Assembly: GCF_001693485.1 (NCBI RefSeq)
Contig: NZ_MAXC01000008.1
Coordinates: forward strand, 62,001-126,000
Source of the DNA: Bradyrhizobium sp. LMTR 3
GTDB taxonomy: Bacteria > Pseudomonadota > Alphaproteobacteria > Rhizobiales > Xanthobacteraceae
Length of the DNA: 64,000 nucleotides
Reading direction: 5' to 3'
Below the pieces are notes generated by a model. It did not search any database. It was given only the letters and a program-made list of their open reading frames with translations, and was not told the DNA's origin. This document shows, in pieces, positions 1 through 7,714 of this stretch (positions are counted from its first letter, which is position 1; each line of letters begins with the position of its first letter). The position numbers were made by a program, and so were the translations under genes.

Positions 1-497
1 ATCTCTTGCGCATGATCCGCGGCCGCAACGAGAGCGTGCCGATCGTGGTGCTGTCGAGCCGCGGCGACGAGGCCGGCAAGGTGCAGGCGCTCGACCTCGG
101 CGCCGACGACTATCTGACCAAGCCGTTCGGCATGGACGAGTTGCTGGCGCGGATGCGCGCAGCGCTCCGGCACCAATTGCAGGTGCAGGGCGAGCGGCCG
201 GCATTCCGCGCAGGCGATCTCTCGGTCGATCTGGTGCGCCGCATCGTCAAGGTCGGCGAGCGCGAAGTAAAACTCTCGCCGAAGGAATACGAATTGCTGC
301 GCGTTCTGGTGCAGCATGCCGGCAAAGTGCTGACCCATCGCTTCCTGTTGAAGGAGCTGTGGGACGAGCTGACGGATGCGCAGTATTTGCGCGTCTATGT
401 CCGCCAGCTACGTCAGAAGATCGAAGCCGATCCTGAGCGCCCGCAATTCGTGCTGACGGAGACCGGCATCGGTTATCGGTTGCGCGCGCCGGATTGA
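1..497 (+). CDS. kdpE: Response regulator, KdpE-like, OmpR family (5' truncated)
   Basis: C-terminal two thirds of a two-component response regulator; its beginning lies before the window, and the leftmost TTG at 6 is an internal leucine codon, not a start. The visible part holds the end of the receiver domain, with the switch region VVLSSR and the conserved lysine in YLTKPFGMDELL, then an OmpR/PhoB winged-helix DNA-binding domain ending TETGIGYRL. The combination GADDYLTKPFGMDELLAR plus YLRVYVRQLRQKIE is typical of KdpE, which activates the kdpFABC potassium transporter with the sensor KdpD; kdpD would be expected just upstream, outside the window. The phosphorylated aspartate is also outside. 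Another OmpR-family regulator cannot be excluded. Confidence 0.85.
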   Translation, partial: LLRMIRGRNESVPIVVLSSRGDEAGKVQALDLGADDYLTKPFGMDELLARMRAALRHQLQVQGERPAFRAGDLSVDLVRRIVKVGEREVKLSPKEYELLRVLVQHAGKVLTHRFLLKELWDELTDAQYLRVYVRQLRQKIEADPERPQFVLTETGIGYRLRAPD

Positions 498-520
498 TCA
501 CACCTCCGATAGCCGCTGTC

Positions 521-547
521 CCCGCACTTGATCGATCGTCGTGCGGG
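521..547 (+). terminator. Stem-loop after kdpE, possible terminator
   Basis: Perfect 7-bp arms CCCGCAC (521-527) and GTGCGGG (541-547) around a 13-base loop, 24 bases after the kdpE stop. There is no T-run after the stem, so it would be an atypical intrinsic terminator. Confidence 0.35.
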
Positions 548-655
548 TCAGCTTGCCGATGCGGCGTCGCCATGAAGTGGTATGCTTCCCTGCGGGAACC
601 TGACCTGTGGTAGGACCTTCCGCCCAGGTGATCCAGAGCAGGAGGACCCAACGCC

Positions 656-1261
656 ATGGCTGAGAGCGTCATGTATCACGATGGTAACAGGCAATTGCAG
701 GATCGGTTCGACAGCCGCCGGATTTCGGATCGGCTGGAAGAGAAGCTGATGCGCAAGCAATTCTCCGCCGACGACAAGCAGTTCATCGAAGGCCTGCCGT
801 ATTTCTTTCTGGCAACCGCCGATGCCGAGGGGCGGCCCGATTGCTCATTCAAGGGCGGGGCGCCGGGGTTTGTGCGCATCACCGGGTTGTCCGAGCTCGC
901 ATTTCCCGACTATGACGGCAACGGCATGTTCAAGAGTCTCGGCAACATCGTCGTCAATGCCGATGTCGGCCTGCTGTTCATCGCCATGCACGACAAGCCG
1001 CGGCGTTTGCGTGTCAACGGCAGCGCCAGCGTGAGCGACAGCGACCCGCTGCTGGCGGAGACCGTCGGCGCGCAGCTCATCGTTCGCGTGACGGCGCGCG
1101 CTATCTTCCCGAACTGCCCGCGCTATATTCCGACGATGAGTTCGATCGAGCCGTCGATCTATGTGCCTCAAGCCGGACAGGACGCACCGGAGCCGGCGTG
1201 GAAAGGCTTTGCGGATTTCAATGACTGCATCCATCCGCGGCAGCCGACATTCAAGGGTTAG
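656..1261 (+). CDS. Pyridoxamine 5'-phosphate oxidase-like flavin-binding protein
   Basis: A 201-residue protein of the PNPOx-like split-barrel family, which binds FMN or a related flavin and includes many uncharacterised redox enzymes. The pattern PYFFLATADAEGRPDCSFKG near residues 49-68 is the usual N-terminal strand of these barrels, followed by an FPDYDGNGMFKSLGNI segment likely at the flavin site and a central VGLLFI strand. The ATG at 656 is preceded by AGGAGG about 11 bases upstream. It stands alone: the gap before it is 158 bases and the next gene is on the other strand. The substrate cannot be told from sequence. Confidence 0.85.
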   Translation: MAESVMYHDGNRQLQDRFDSRRISDRLEEKLMRKQFSADDKQFIEGLPYFFLATADAEGRPDCSFKGGAPGFVRITGLSELAFPDYDGNGMFKSLGNIVVNADVGLLFIAMHDKPRRLRVNGSASVSDSDPLLAETVGAQLIVRVTARAIFPNCPRYIPTMSSIEPSIYVPQAGQDAPEPAWKGFADFNDCIHPRQPTFKG

Positions 1262-1294
1262 GGAGCGATTGTAGCCCACGCCGAAAATCGCCCT

Positions 1295-1434
1295 CGTCGT
1301 CCCTGCCTAGTGCGCAATTGCGCACGGGGCGCAGGGACCCATAACCACCGGCCTGGATTGCAGCGACGGCAACTGGCCCCATCGCGCCGCAGATAAGCCG
1401 CGGCGTATGGGTCCCTGCGTTCGCAGGGACGACG
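1295..1434. repeat. Palindromic intergenic repeat, family with GTCCCTGCG arms
   Basis: The outer arms CGTCGTCCCTGC and GCAGGGACGACG are inverted copies about 115 bases apart, with inner copies GCAGGGACCCATA and TATGGGTCCCTGC that can pair with each other. It lies between two convergent genes, where it could act as a bidirectional terminator. I recall similar sequences dispersed in Bradyrhizobium and Rhodopseudomonas. Confidence 0.7.
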
Positions 1435-1464
1435 GCGAAAGTATTTGCAATGAACGGAAGCGGC

Positions 1465-3072
1465 CTAGACCGCCGTCATCTCGCCCTTGATGCAGGCGTC
1501 CCGCAGCTTGAATTTCTGGATCTTGCCCGATCCGGTCAGCGGGAAGGCGTCGACGACATACCAGTGTTTTGGCGTCTTGTGCGGGGCGAGCGAGGCGCGC
1601 ATGTAGGCGATCAGCTCTTCCTTGTCGATCGCGGCGCCGGGTGCCGGGCGGATGAAGGCTGCGACCTCTTCGCCCCACTTCTCATGCGGCAGGCCGATGA
1701 CGGCGACCTCGCCGACCTTGGGGTGCTTGAACAGCAACTCTTCCAGCTCGCGCGGATAGATGTTTTCGCCGCCGCGGATGATCATGTCCTTCAGCCGGCC
1801 TTCCACGGTGCAGTAGCCGCGCGCGTCCATCGCGCAGAGATCGCCGGTGTGCAGCCAGCCGTCGGCGTCGATCGCAGCCGCAGTCGCATCGGGCATTTCG
1901 AAGTAACCGATCATGACGTGATAGCCGCGGGTGCAGAACTCGCCGATCGTGCCGATCGGAACGGTCTCGCCGGTGTTGGGATCGATGATCTTGGTTTCCA
2001 TATTGGGCAGCGGCAAGCCGATCGTGTTGGCCTTGTCCTCGACACTGTCATGGGTGCGGGTCTGCGCCGCGACGGGGGAGCATTCCGTCTGGCCGAAAAC
2101 AATGGTGAAGGGCGCGCCGAGCTTTTCCTCCAGGAGCCGCACCAGCGAGGCAGGTACTGTCGAGCCGCCGGAGCAGATCGCCTTGACGGAGGACAGATCG
2201 GTCGCCGCGAATGTCGGGTGCTCCAGCATCGCAACCAGCATGGTGGGCACGCCGAGCATCGCGTTCCCGCGATAGGTCCCGAGCATTTCCAGCACCAGCC
2301 CCGGCTCGAAGGCCTCGACCAGCACCTGGGTTGCGGCTTTCGAGACCGCGCCGATCACGCAGCAGACGCAGCCGCCGGTATGAAACAACGGCATCGTGGT
2401 GACGAAGACGTCGCCGTCGTCGACGCCCATCCGGTCTGCGGTATCGGCTCCGTTGTTCAGCAGCCCGCGATGACGGAGCAGGGCGCCCTTCGGAAAGCCC
2501 GTCGTGCCCGAGGTGTACTGGATCATGACGGGATCGTCGGGGCTGACGGCCGGCAGCTTAATGCCCTCGTCATCGCCTGCGGTGATGAAGGCATTCCAGT
2601 CGTCGAAGCAGATGATCTCGCGCAGTTCGGGGCAGTTCGGCGCCACCGCCTGCACGGTCTCCAGCATCGGATTGCCGCGGAAGCCGTTGACCACGAAGAC
2701 GCCGGCGGAGCGCGATTGTTTCAGCACATATTCAACTTCCCGGGCGCGGAAGGCCGGGTTGACGGTGACGAGCACCATGCCCGCCATGCCGGCACCGAAT
2801 TCGAGCATCACCCATTCCGGAATATTTTGTGCCCAGACGGCAATGCGCTCGCCGGGCTTGAAGCGCGACAGCAGCGCGCGGGCGGTGCGCTGGGCTTCGC
2901 GGTAGAACTGTGCGTAGGTCCATTGCCGCCGCTGCGCCGGGTCAGGCACGCCCGCGATCAGGGCGAGGCGATCGGGCGCGGCTTCAGCCGCCTTGCGCAA
3001 GAGATCGCCGAATGTCATCTCCCGTACCGCAGGCGTGGTCGGTCCTGCGACGTGCGACTTCGTCAATGCCAT
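1465..3072 (-). CDS. AMP-binding acyl-CoA synthetase
   Basis: A 535-residue member of the ANL superfamily that activates a carboxylic acid to acyl-AMP and then to acyl-CoA. Visible motifs are the P-loop YTSGTTGFPKGA, the A5-like FGQTECSP, the A7-like GWLHTGDLCAMDARGY, the hinge and A8 region GRLKDMIIRGGENIYPRE, and the catalytic A10 lysine in PLTGSGKIQKF near the C-terminus. ATG at 3072 was chosen because GGGGAGG lies just upstream; a TTG one codon earlier is possible. The length fits medium- or long-chain fatty acyl-CoA synthetases. It is monocistronic, between two palindromic repeats, and the substrate is unknown. Confidence 0.9.
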   Translation of the reverse strand: MALTKSHVAGPTTPAVREMTFGDLLRKAAEAAPDRLALIAGVPDPAQRRQWTYAQFYREAQRTARALLSRFKPGERIAVWAQNIPEWVMLEFGAGMAGMVLVTVNPAFRAREVEYVLKQSRSAGVFVVNGFRGNPMLETVQAVAPNCPELREIICFDDWNAFITAGDDEGIKLPAVSPDDPVMIQYTSGTTGFPKGALLRHRGLLNNGADTADRMGVDDGDVFVTTMPLFHTGGCVCCVIGAVSKAATQVLVEAFEPGLVLEMLGTYRGNAMLGVPTMLVAMLEHPTFAATDLSSVKAICSGGSTVPASLVRLLEEKLGAPFTIVFGQTECSPVAAQTRTHDSVEDKANTIGLPLPNMETKIIDPNTGETVPIGTIGEFCTRGYHVMIGYFEMPDATAAAIDADGWLHTGDLCAMDARGYCTVEGRLKDMIIRGGENIYPRELEELLFKHPKVGEVAVIGLPHEKWGEEVAAFIRPAPGAAIDKEELIAYMRASLAPHKTPKHWYVVDAFPLTGSGKIQKFKLRDACIKGEMTAV

Positions 3073-3212
3073 CAAATCCTCCCCGGTCCGGCGCCGTTAT
3101 CCTCGGTGGCGTCAGTTCCCAAGGGGAAAATGCCTTCCGACTTCGGGTAATGCAAGCGGGATAGACGTGGCCGAAGAGATGGAGGTTAGGAAGGGGCTGC
3201 GGCAGTAACCCC

Positions 3213-3298
3213 CGTCATTGCGAGCGAAGCGAAGCAATCCATTGCTCAACACGCGCGGAGGGATGGATTGCTTCGTCGCTTCGCTCCTCGCAATGACG
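3213..3298. repeat. Palindromic intergenic repeat, CGTCATTGCGAG family
   Basis: Arms CGTCATTGCGAGCG...GCAATCCAT and ATGGATTGC...TCGCAATGACG form a long imperfect hairpin. It lies just after the ku stop on the minus strand. Copies of the same family occur at 24560-24640 and 55724-55844. Confidence 0.8.
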
Positions 3299-3310
3299 GC
3301 GGAACGAGCG

Positions 3311-4195
3311 TCACCCCGCCTTGCGGTGCCTGGCTGTAGACCGGTGCGCTTTCCTTGCTGTCCGGCGCGCCGGCGCCCGCCGCGAGGTCGGGGCTTGTGC
3401 GCGCCGTTTCGTCGCTCCCTTGCCCTTCAGGCTCGCCTTTAGTGCGTCCATCAGATTGATGACATTGTCCGGCCTCTCCTCGGGCTCAGGCATCTTGATC
3501 GGCTTGCCGGAAGCCTTGCGGCGCACCAGCGCCTTCAATGCGTTCTCATATTCGTCCTTGAACTTCGAGGGATCGAAATGCGCGGCCATCTTGTGCAGGA
3601 TATGGCCCGCAAGTTCGACCATGTCCTTGGTGACCTTCGGGGCCTTGATGCCTTCGAAATAGTCTTCCTCGTCGCGCAGCTCGTAAGGATATCGCAGCGT
3701 GGTGCCGAGCAGGCCCTTGCCGAGCGGCTCGATCGCCATGACGTGCTCGCGGTTGGTCAGCACGATGCGCGCCAGCGCCACCCGTTCCTCGTCCTTCATG
3801 GCATCGCGGATCACCGCGAAGGCGTCCACCGCGGCCTTGCCGTCGGGGGCGACGTAATAGGGGTGGTTGTAGTAGCGCTTGTCGATTTCGTCCCGCGGCA
3901 CAAAACTGTCGATCTCGATCGTATGATTGCTCTCGATCTGGACGGCTTCGAGTTCCTCCTTTTCGATCTCGACATACTGGCCCTTTTTCAGCTCATAGCC
4001 GCGGCCTTTCTGATCGCTCTCGACGACGTCGCCGGTCTCGGCATCGATCATCTGCTGTTTCAGCCGGTTGCCGGTCTCCTTGTTGATCATGTGAAAGCGT
4101 GTTTTCTCGACCGATGTCGAGGCCGGATACAGCACGACCGGACACGACACCAAGGAGAGCTTCAGCGAGCCTTTCCAGTAGGCGCGGGGGGCCAT
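3311..4195 (-). CDS. ku: Ku protein, non-homologous end joining
   Basis: A 294-residue bacterial Ku homologue. Ku forms a homodimeric ring on broken DNA ends and recruits the ligase LigD. The N-terminus MAPRAYWKGSLKLSLVSCPV is the usual start of proteobacterial Ku, followed by the Ku beta-barrel core to about residue 250. The last 40 residues form a Lys/Arg/Ala-rich tail (KRRAQAPTSRRAPARRTARK), a basic extension known in this family to help DNA binding and threading. ATG at 4195 has GGAG eight bases upstream; the open frame continues far upstream only because it is antisense to ligD. It is divergent from ligD, sharing a 99-base intergenic region that contains an EcfG-type promoter directed at ku. 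Confidence 0.96.
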   Translation of the reverse strand: MAPRAYWKGSLKLSLVSCPVVLYPASTSVEKTRFHMINKETGNRLKQQMIDAETGDVVESDQKGRGYELKKGQYVEIEKEELEAVQIESNHTIEIDSFVPRDEIDKRYYNHPYYVAPDGKAAVDAFAVIRDAMKDEERVALARIVLTNREHVMAIEPLGKGLLGTTLRYPYELRDEEDYFEGIKAPKVTKDMVELAGHILHKMAAHFDPSKFKDEYENALKALVRRKASGKPIKMPEPEERPDNVINLMDALKASLKGKGATKRRAQAPTSRRAPARRTARKAHRSTARHRKAG

Positions 4196-4231
4196 TGCAA
4201 TCTCCGGGCGCGGTTTGGGTTTGGGAACTTC

Positions 4232-4256
4232 AACGGTTAGTATGGGTTTTCGTTCC
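4232..4256 (-). promoter_or_regulatory. EcfG-type (general stress sigma) promoter of ku
   Basis: On the minus strand, GGAAC at 4256-4252 and CGTT at 4235-4232 are separated by exactly 16 bases, matching the alphaproteobacterial EcfG/RpoE2 consensus GGAAC-N16/17-CGTT. The -10 element is 36 bases before the ku ATG, which leaves a short leader. The motif is seen directly; its use by EcfG is inferred from the consensus and from known stress control of ku/ligD genes in rhizobia. Confidence 0.7.
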
Positions 4257-4294
4257 GGGTGTTGCCGCGGGGCGGTTTTGATCGAGGTGTGGCC

Positions 4295-6967
4295 GTGGCG
4301 TTGAAGAAGCTCAGCACGTACCGCAAGAAGCGCGATTTCGGCAAAACGGCGGAGCCCTCCGGCGACGTCGAGGTCGCGCCCGCCCGAGAGCGGCGGTTCG
4401 TGATTCAGAAGCATGATGCAAGCCGGCTGCATTACGATCTCAGGCTGGAATTCGACGGCGTGTTCAAATCCTGGGCCGTCACCAAGGGGCCGTCGCTCGA
4501 CCCTCACGACAAGCGGCTCGCGGTCGAGGTCGAGGACCACCCGCTCGATTACGGCGATTTCGAAGGCACCATTCCGGAAGATCAATACGGCGGCGGCACG
4601 GTGATGCTGTGGGACCGGGGCTATTGGGAGTCCGATGATCCCGATCGCGGCTTCAAGAAGGGCGACCTGAAATTCACCCTGCATGGCGGCAAGCTGCATG
4701 GAAGCTGGGTGCTGGTGCGGATGCGGGGCGACCGCTACGGCGGCAAGCGCACCAACTGGCTCCTGATCAAGCACCGTGACGAATTCGCCGGGGAAGGCGA
4801 GGAAAACGACATTCTCGACGAGGACCGTTCGGTCGCCTCCGGGCGCACGATGGAGCAGATCGCGCAAGGCAAGGGCAAGGCGCCAAAGCCGTTCATGCTG
4901 GCCACGAAGACAAAGGCCGACGCGGTCTGGCAATCCAACCGCGGCGATGCCGCCGAGGCGCGGACCTTGCGGAAGACGGCCGCCTTGCGGGCCGCGCCGG
5001 AGATCAAGACGCGCGCCCCGGCCCCGACGGCCAAGCCGAAGAAGGTCGCGGCGATGCCGGATTTCGTGGCGCCGCAGCTTTGCACGGTCGTCGAGCGGCC
5101 GCCCGGCGGCGTGGGCTGGTGTCACGAGATCAAGTTCGACGGCTACCGGGTGCAATTGCGGGTCGAGGACGGCGATGCGGTGCTCTACACCCGAAAAGGC
5201 CTCGACTGGACCGACAAATTCCGGGCGATCGCCGACGAAGCGAAATCGCTTCCCGACGTGCTGATCGATGGCGAGATCGTCGCGCTCGATCACAACGGCG
5301 CGCCCAACTTCTCGACCCTGCAGGCGGCGCTGTCTGACGGCGACAGCGAGAGCCTGATCTTCTATGCGTTCGACCTGCTGTTCGCCAATGGTGAAGATTT
5401 TCGCAAGCTCCCGCTCGGCGACCGCAAGGCGCGGCTGAAGAAATTGCTGGAGGCGCAGAAGGGCAAGGACAAGCAGATCCGCTATGTCGAGCATTTTGAA
5501 AGCGGCGGCGATGCGGTGCTGCAATCGGCCTGCAAACTCGAACTGGAGGGCATCGTCTCCAAGAAACTCGATGTGCCCTATCGCTCCGGCCGCACCGAGA
5601 GCTGGACCAAGGCGAAATGCCGCGCCGGGCACGAGGTGGTGCTGGGCGGCTGGAAGACCACCAACGGCAAGTTCCGTTCGCTGATGGCCGGCGTCTACCG
5701 CGGCGATCATCTCGCCTTTGTCGGTATGGTCGGTACCGGTTTCGGGCAGGACAAGGTCCGCCGCATCATGCCGGCGCTGAAGGCCGCAGCCTCCGACAAG
5801 AACCCGTTCGGCGGCAAGAACGCGCCGAAGAAGACCCGCGATGTGCATTGGCTGAAGCCAGAACTGGTTGCCGAGATCGAATTCGCGGGCTTCACGGCGG
5901 ATGGAAACATTCGTCAGGCCGCGTTCAAGGGCCTGCGGCAGGATAAGCCGGCCGAGGAGGTGGAGGCGGAAACACCGTCCAAGGCAGCCGTCGCGCAGCC
6001 GAAGCCGGGCAAGGGCAAGGGCAAGGGCGCGACGGTGCGGGCAACGCCCGCAACAACGAACAAGACCGGCGACGTCATGGGGGTGGTGATCTCAAAGCCG
6101 GACAAGGAGCTGTGGCCCGACGCCGGCGACGGCGAAGGCGTTACAAAGCTCGACCTCGCGCAATATTTCGAGACCGTCGGCGATTGGATGATCGGTCACC
6201 TCAAGGGCCGTCCATGCTCGATCGTTCGCGCGCCCGACGGTATCCATGGCGAGAAGTTCTTTCAACGCCACGCCATGCAGGGCGCGTCCAACCTGTTCGA
6301 GCTGGCCAAGGTTTCCGGCGACCGCAAGCCCTATCTGCAGATCGACCGGGTCGAGGGATTGGCTGCGGTGGCGCAGATCGGCGGCCTCGAATTGCATCCC
6401 TGGAATTGTGCGCCGGACGCTTACGACACGCCGGGACGTCTGGTGTTCGATCTCGATCCCGCTCCCAATGTTGAATTCTCCGACGTCATCGAGGCGGCAA
6501 AAGACATGCGCCAGCGGTTGACCGCTGTTGGTCTCGAAAGCTTCTGCAAGACCACCGGCGGCAAGGGGCTGCACGTGGTGACGCCGCTGCTTCATGGCGC
6601 AAGGGACAAGGTTTCATGGAAGGAGGCCAAGGCCTTCGCTCAAGGCGTCTGCCAGTGGATGGCGAACGATGATCCCGAGCGCTATCTGCTCAACATGTCG
6701 AAGAAGCTGCGCAAGGGAAAGATCTTCCTCGACTATCTTCGCAACGACCGGATGTCGACGGCGATCGCTGCCTTGTCGCCCCGTGCGCGCGAGGGTGCTA
6801 CCGTGTCGATGCCGCTGACCTGGACGCAGGTGCGTGGCGATCTCGATCCGAAGAAGTACACGATCCGCACCGTGCCCGCACTGCTGGCCAAGACCAAGGC
6901 GTGGGACGGCTACGATGACGCGGCAGCGTCGATCAAGCCGGCGATCAAGAAGCTGGCCTCAATGTAG
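4295..6967 (+). CDS. ligD: ATP-dependent DNA ligase LigD (phosphoesterase-ligase-polymerase)
   Basis: An 890-residue multidomain ligase that trims, fills and seals double-strand breaks bound by Ku. Domains in order: 3'-phosphoesterase, about residues 30-190 (motif [16 protein letters not shown]); Lys/Ala/Pro-rich linker; ATP-dependent ligase, about 255-540, with adenylated Lys280 in EIKFDGYR; a second basic linker ([11 protein letters not shown]); and archaeo-eukaryotic primase-type polymerase, about 600-880, including [14 protein letters not shown] and [16 protein letters not shown] at 4295 was chosen because GAGG lies 7 bases upstream and because homologues begin MAL-x-KL; a GTG at 4259 would add 12 poorly conserved residues. 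Its stop codon lies inside a palindromic repeat. Confidence 0.96.
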   Translation: MALKKLSTYRKKRDFGKTAEPSGDVEVAPARERRFVIQKHDASRLHYDLRLEFDGVFKSWAVTKGPSLDPHDKRLAVEVEDHPLDYGDFEGTIPEDQYGGGTVMLWDRGYWESDDPDRGFKKGDLKFTLHGGKLHGSWVLVRMRGDRYGGKRTNWLLIKHRDEFAGEGEENDILDEDRSVASGRTMEQIAQGKGKAPKPFMLATKTKADAVWQSNRGDAAEARTLRKTAALRAAPEIKTRAPAPTAKPKKVAAMPDFVAPQLCTVVERPPGGVGWCHEIKFDGYRVQLRVEDGDAVLYTRKGLDWTDKFRAIADEAKSLPDVLIDGEIVALDHNGAPNFSTLQAALSDGDSESLIFYAFDLLFANGEDFRKLPLGDRKARLKKLLEAQKGKDKQIRYVEHFESGGDAVLQSACKLELEGIVSKKLDVPYRSGRTESWTKAKCRAGHEVVLGGWKTTNGKFRSLMAGVYRGDHLAFVGMVGTGFGQDKVRRIMPALKAAASDKNPFGGKNAPKKTRDVHWLKPELVAEIEFAGFTADGNIRQAAFKGLRQDKPAEEVEAETPSKAAVAQPKPGKGKGKGATVRATPATTNKTGDVMGVVISKPDKELWPDAGDGEGVTKLDLAQYFETVGDWMIGHLKGRPCSIVRAPDGIHGEKFFQRHAMQGASNLFELAKVSGDRKPYLQIDRVEGLAAVAQIGGLELHPWNCAPDAYDTPGRLVFDLDPAPNVEFSDVIEAAKDMRQRLTAVGLESFCKTTGGKGLHVVTPLLHGARDKVSWKEAKAFAQGVCQWMANDDPERYLLNMSKKLRKGKIFLDYLRNDRMSTAIAALSPRAREGATVSMPLTWTQVRGDLDPKKYTIRTVPALLAKTKAWDGYDDAAASIKPAIKKLASM

Positions 6968-7051
6968 GGTGGGCAAAGCGACAGCGTGCCCACCATCTTC
7001 ATCTCAACAAGAAAGGTGGGCACGGCGCAAGTGCGCCTTTGCCCACCCTAC
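6964..7051. repeat. Palindromic repeat, GTAGGGTGGGCAAAG family
   Basis: The outer arms GTAGGGTGGGCAAA and TTTGCCCACCCTAC are perfect inverted copies. Inner GTGCCCACC and GGTGGGCAC form a second hairpin. The left arm includes the ligD TAG stop. A second copy of this family is at 23941-24030. Confidence 0.85.
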
Positions 7052-7068
7052 GATTCTCGACGCGTGGC

Positions 7069-7233
7069 TCAGATCTTCCCGAGCAGCAGCAGGATCAACA
7101 GGATCACGATCACCAGGCCCAGTCCGCCGCCGCCGTAATATCCGGTGCCATAGAACGGGCCGCCACCGATGCCACTGAAGCCGCCGAGCAGGGCGATGAT
7201 GAGAATAATCAGAATGATTGTGCCGATAGACAT
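7069..7233 (-). CDS. DUF3309 small membrane protein
   Basis: A 54-residue protein with two very hydrophobic segments, IGTIILIILIIALLGG (3-18) and LGLVIVILLILLLLG (38-52), around a Gly/Tyr-rich loop GTGYYGGGG. This is the pattern of DUF3309 proteins, short inner-membrane proteins of unknown function that are abundant in rhizobia. ATG at 7233 follows GGAGAG about 5 bases upstream. An EcfG-like motif lies 56-80 bases upstream, suggesting stress induction, consistent with similar small membrane proteins being stress-induced in this group (inference). It is alone on this strand, facing the end of ligD across a repeat. Confidence 0.8.
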   Translation of the reverse strand: MSIGTIILIILIIALLGGFSGIGGGPFYGTGYYGGGGLGLVIVILLILLLLGKI

Positions 7234-7288
7234 AAATCTCTCCTCAGCCCGAAGCGGGGCGTGTGTCTATCCTGCCTTCGCGGAGAGT

Positions 7289-7313
7289 AACAAGCGTGAA
7301 TCACGAAAGTTCC
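7289..7313 (-). promoter_or_regulatory. EcfG-like promoter before the DUF3309 gene
   Basis: On the minus strand, GGAAC (7313-7309), 16 bases, then TGTT (7292-7289). This differs from the EcfG consensus by one base in the -10 element (C to T). It is correctly oriented and about 55 bases before the ATG. Confidence 0.4.
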
Positions 7314-7398
7314 GGTCTGGGAGGCAATTGTACCGTCGTCCCTTACTTTCGAACCACGTACAATTACATGCAGCTAGATCAGGGAGGATTTTTCAGCG

Positions 7399-7710
7399 AT
7401 GACCAAACCGCTCGTGGTTTCCATCCCGCATAGTCTGGGCCGCGAGGAGGCGATGCGCCGCCTCAAGACAGGACTGTCGCGTGCTGCGTCCAGCGTGCCG
7501 ATGCTGAGTGTCGAGGAGGAACGCTGGGAAGGCAACCGCATGATCTTCCGCGTGCGCGCCCTCGGGCAAGGCGCGGCAGGCCATGTCGATGTCGCCGACG
7601 ATCACGTGCAGGTGGAAGTGGTGCTGCCATGGCTGTTGCAGCGCTTTGCCGAAGCGGCCCAGGCCGCGATCCGCAGCCGCGGCCAGTTGCTGCTGACCAA
7701 GAAAAGCTGA
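7399..7710 (+). CDS. Polyhydroxyalkanoic acid system family protein
   Basis: A 103-residue protein of the PHA-granule-associated family often found near polyhydroxyalkanoate genes. It begins VVSIPHSLGREEAMRRLKTG, the family hallmark, and carries DHVQVEVVLPWLLQRFAEA in its C-terminal half. Family members are thought to associate with or regulate PHA granules, but the biochemical role is unsettled. The ATG has a strong GGGAGG about 11 bases upstream. No PHA synthase or phasin lies in the window. It converges with treY, with only 4 bases between the stops. Confidence 0.85.
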   Translation: MTKPLVVSIPHSLGREEAMRRLKTGLSRAASSVPMLSVEEERWEGNRMIFRVRALGQGAAGHVDVADDHVQVEVVLPWLLQRFAEAAQAAIRSRGQLLLTKKS

Positions 7711-7714
7711 CGTA

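Noticed and set aside
1450..3150. Plus-strand open frame of about 566 codons
   Set aside because: Antisense to the acyl-CoA synthetase gene, which has clear motifs.
4224..4254. GGAAC on the plus strand before ligD as an EcfG site
   Set aside because: The next CGTT is 22 bases away, outside the 16-17 allowed.
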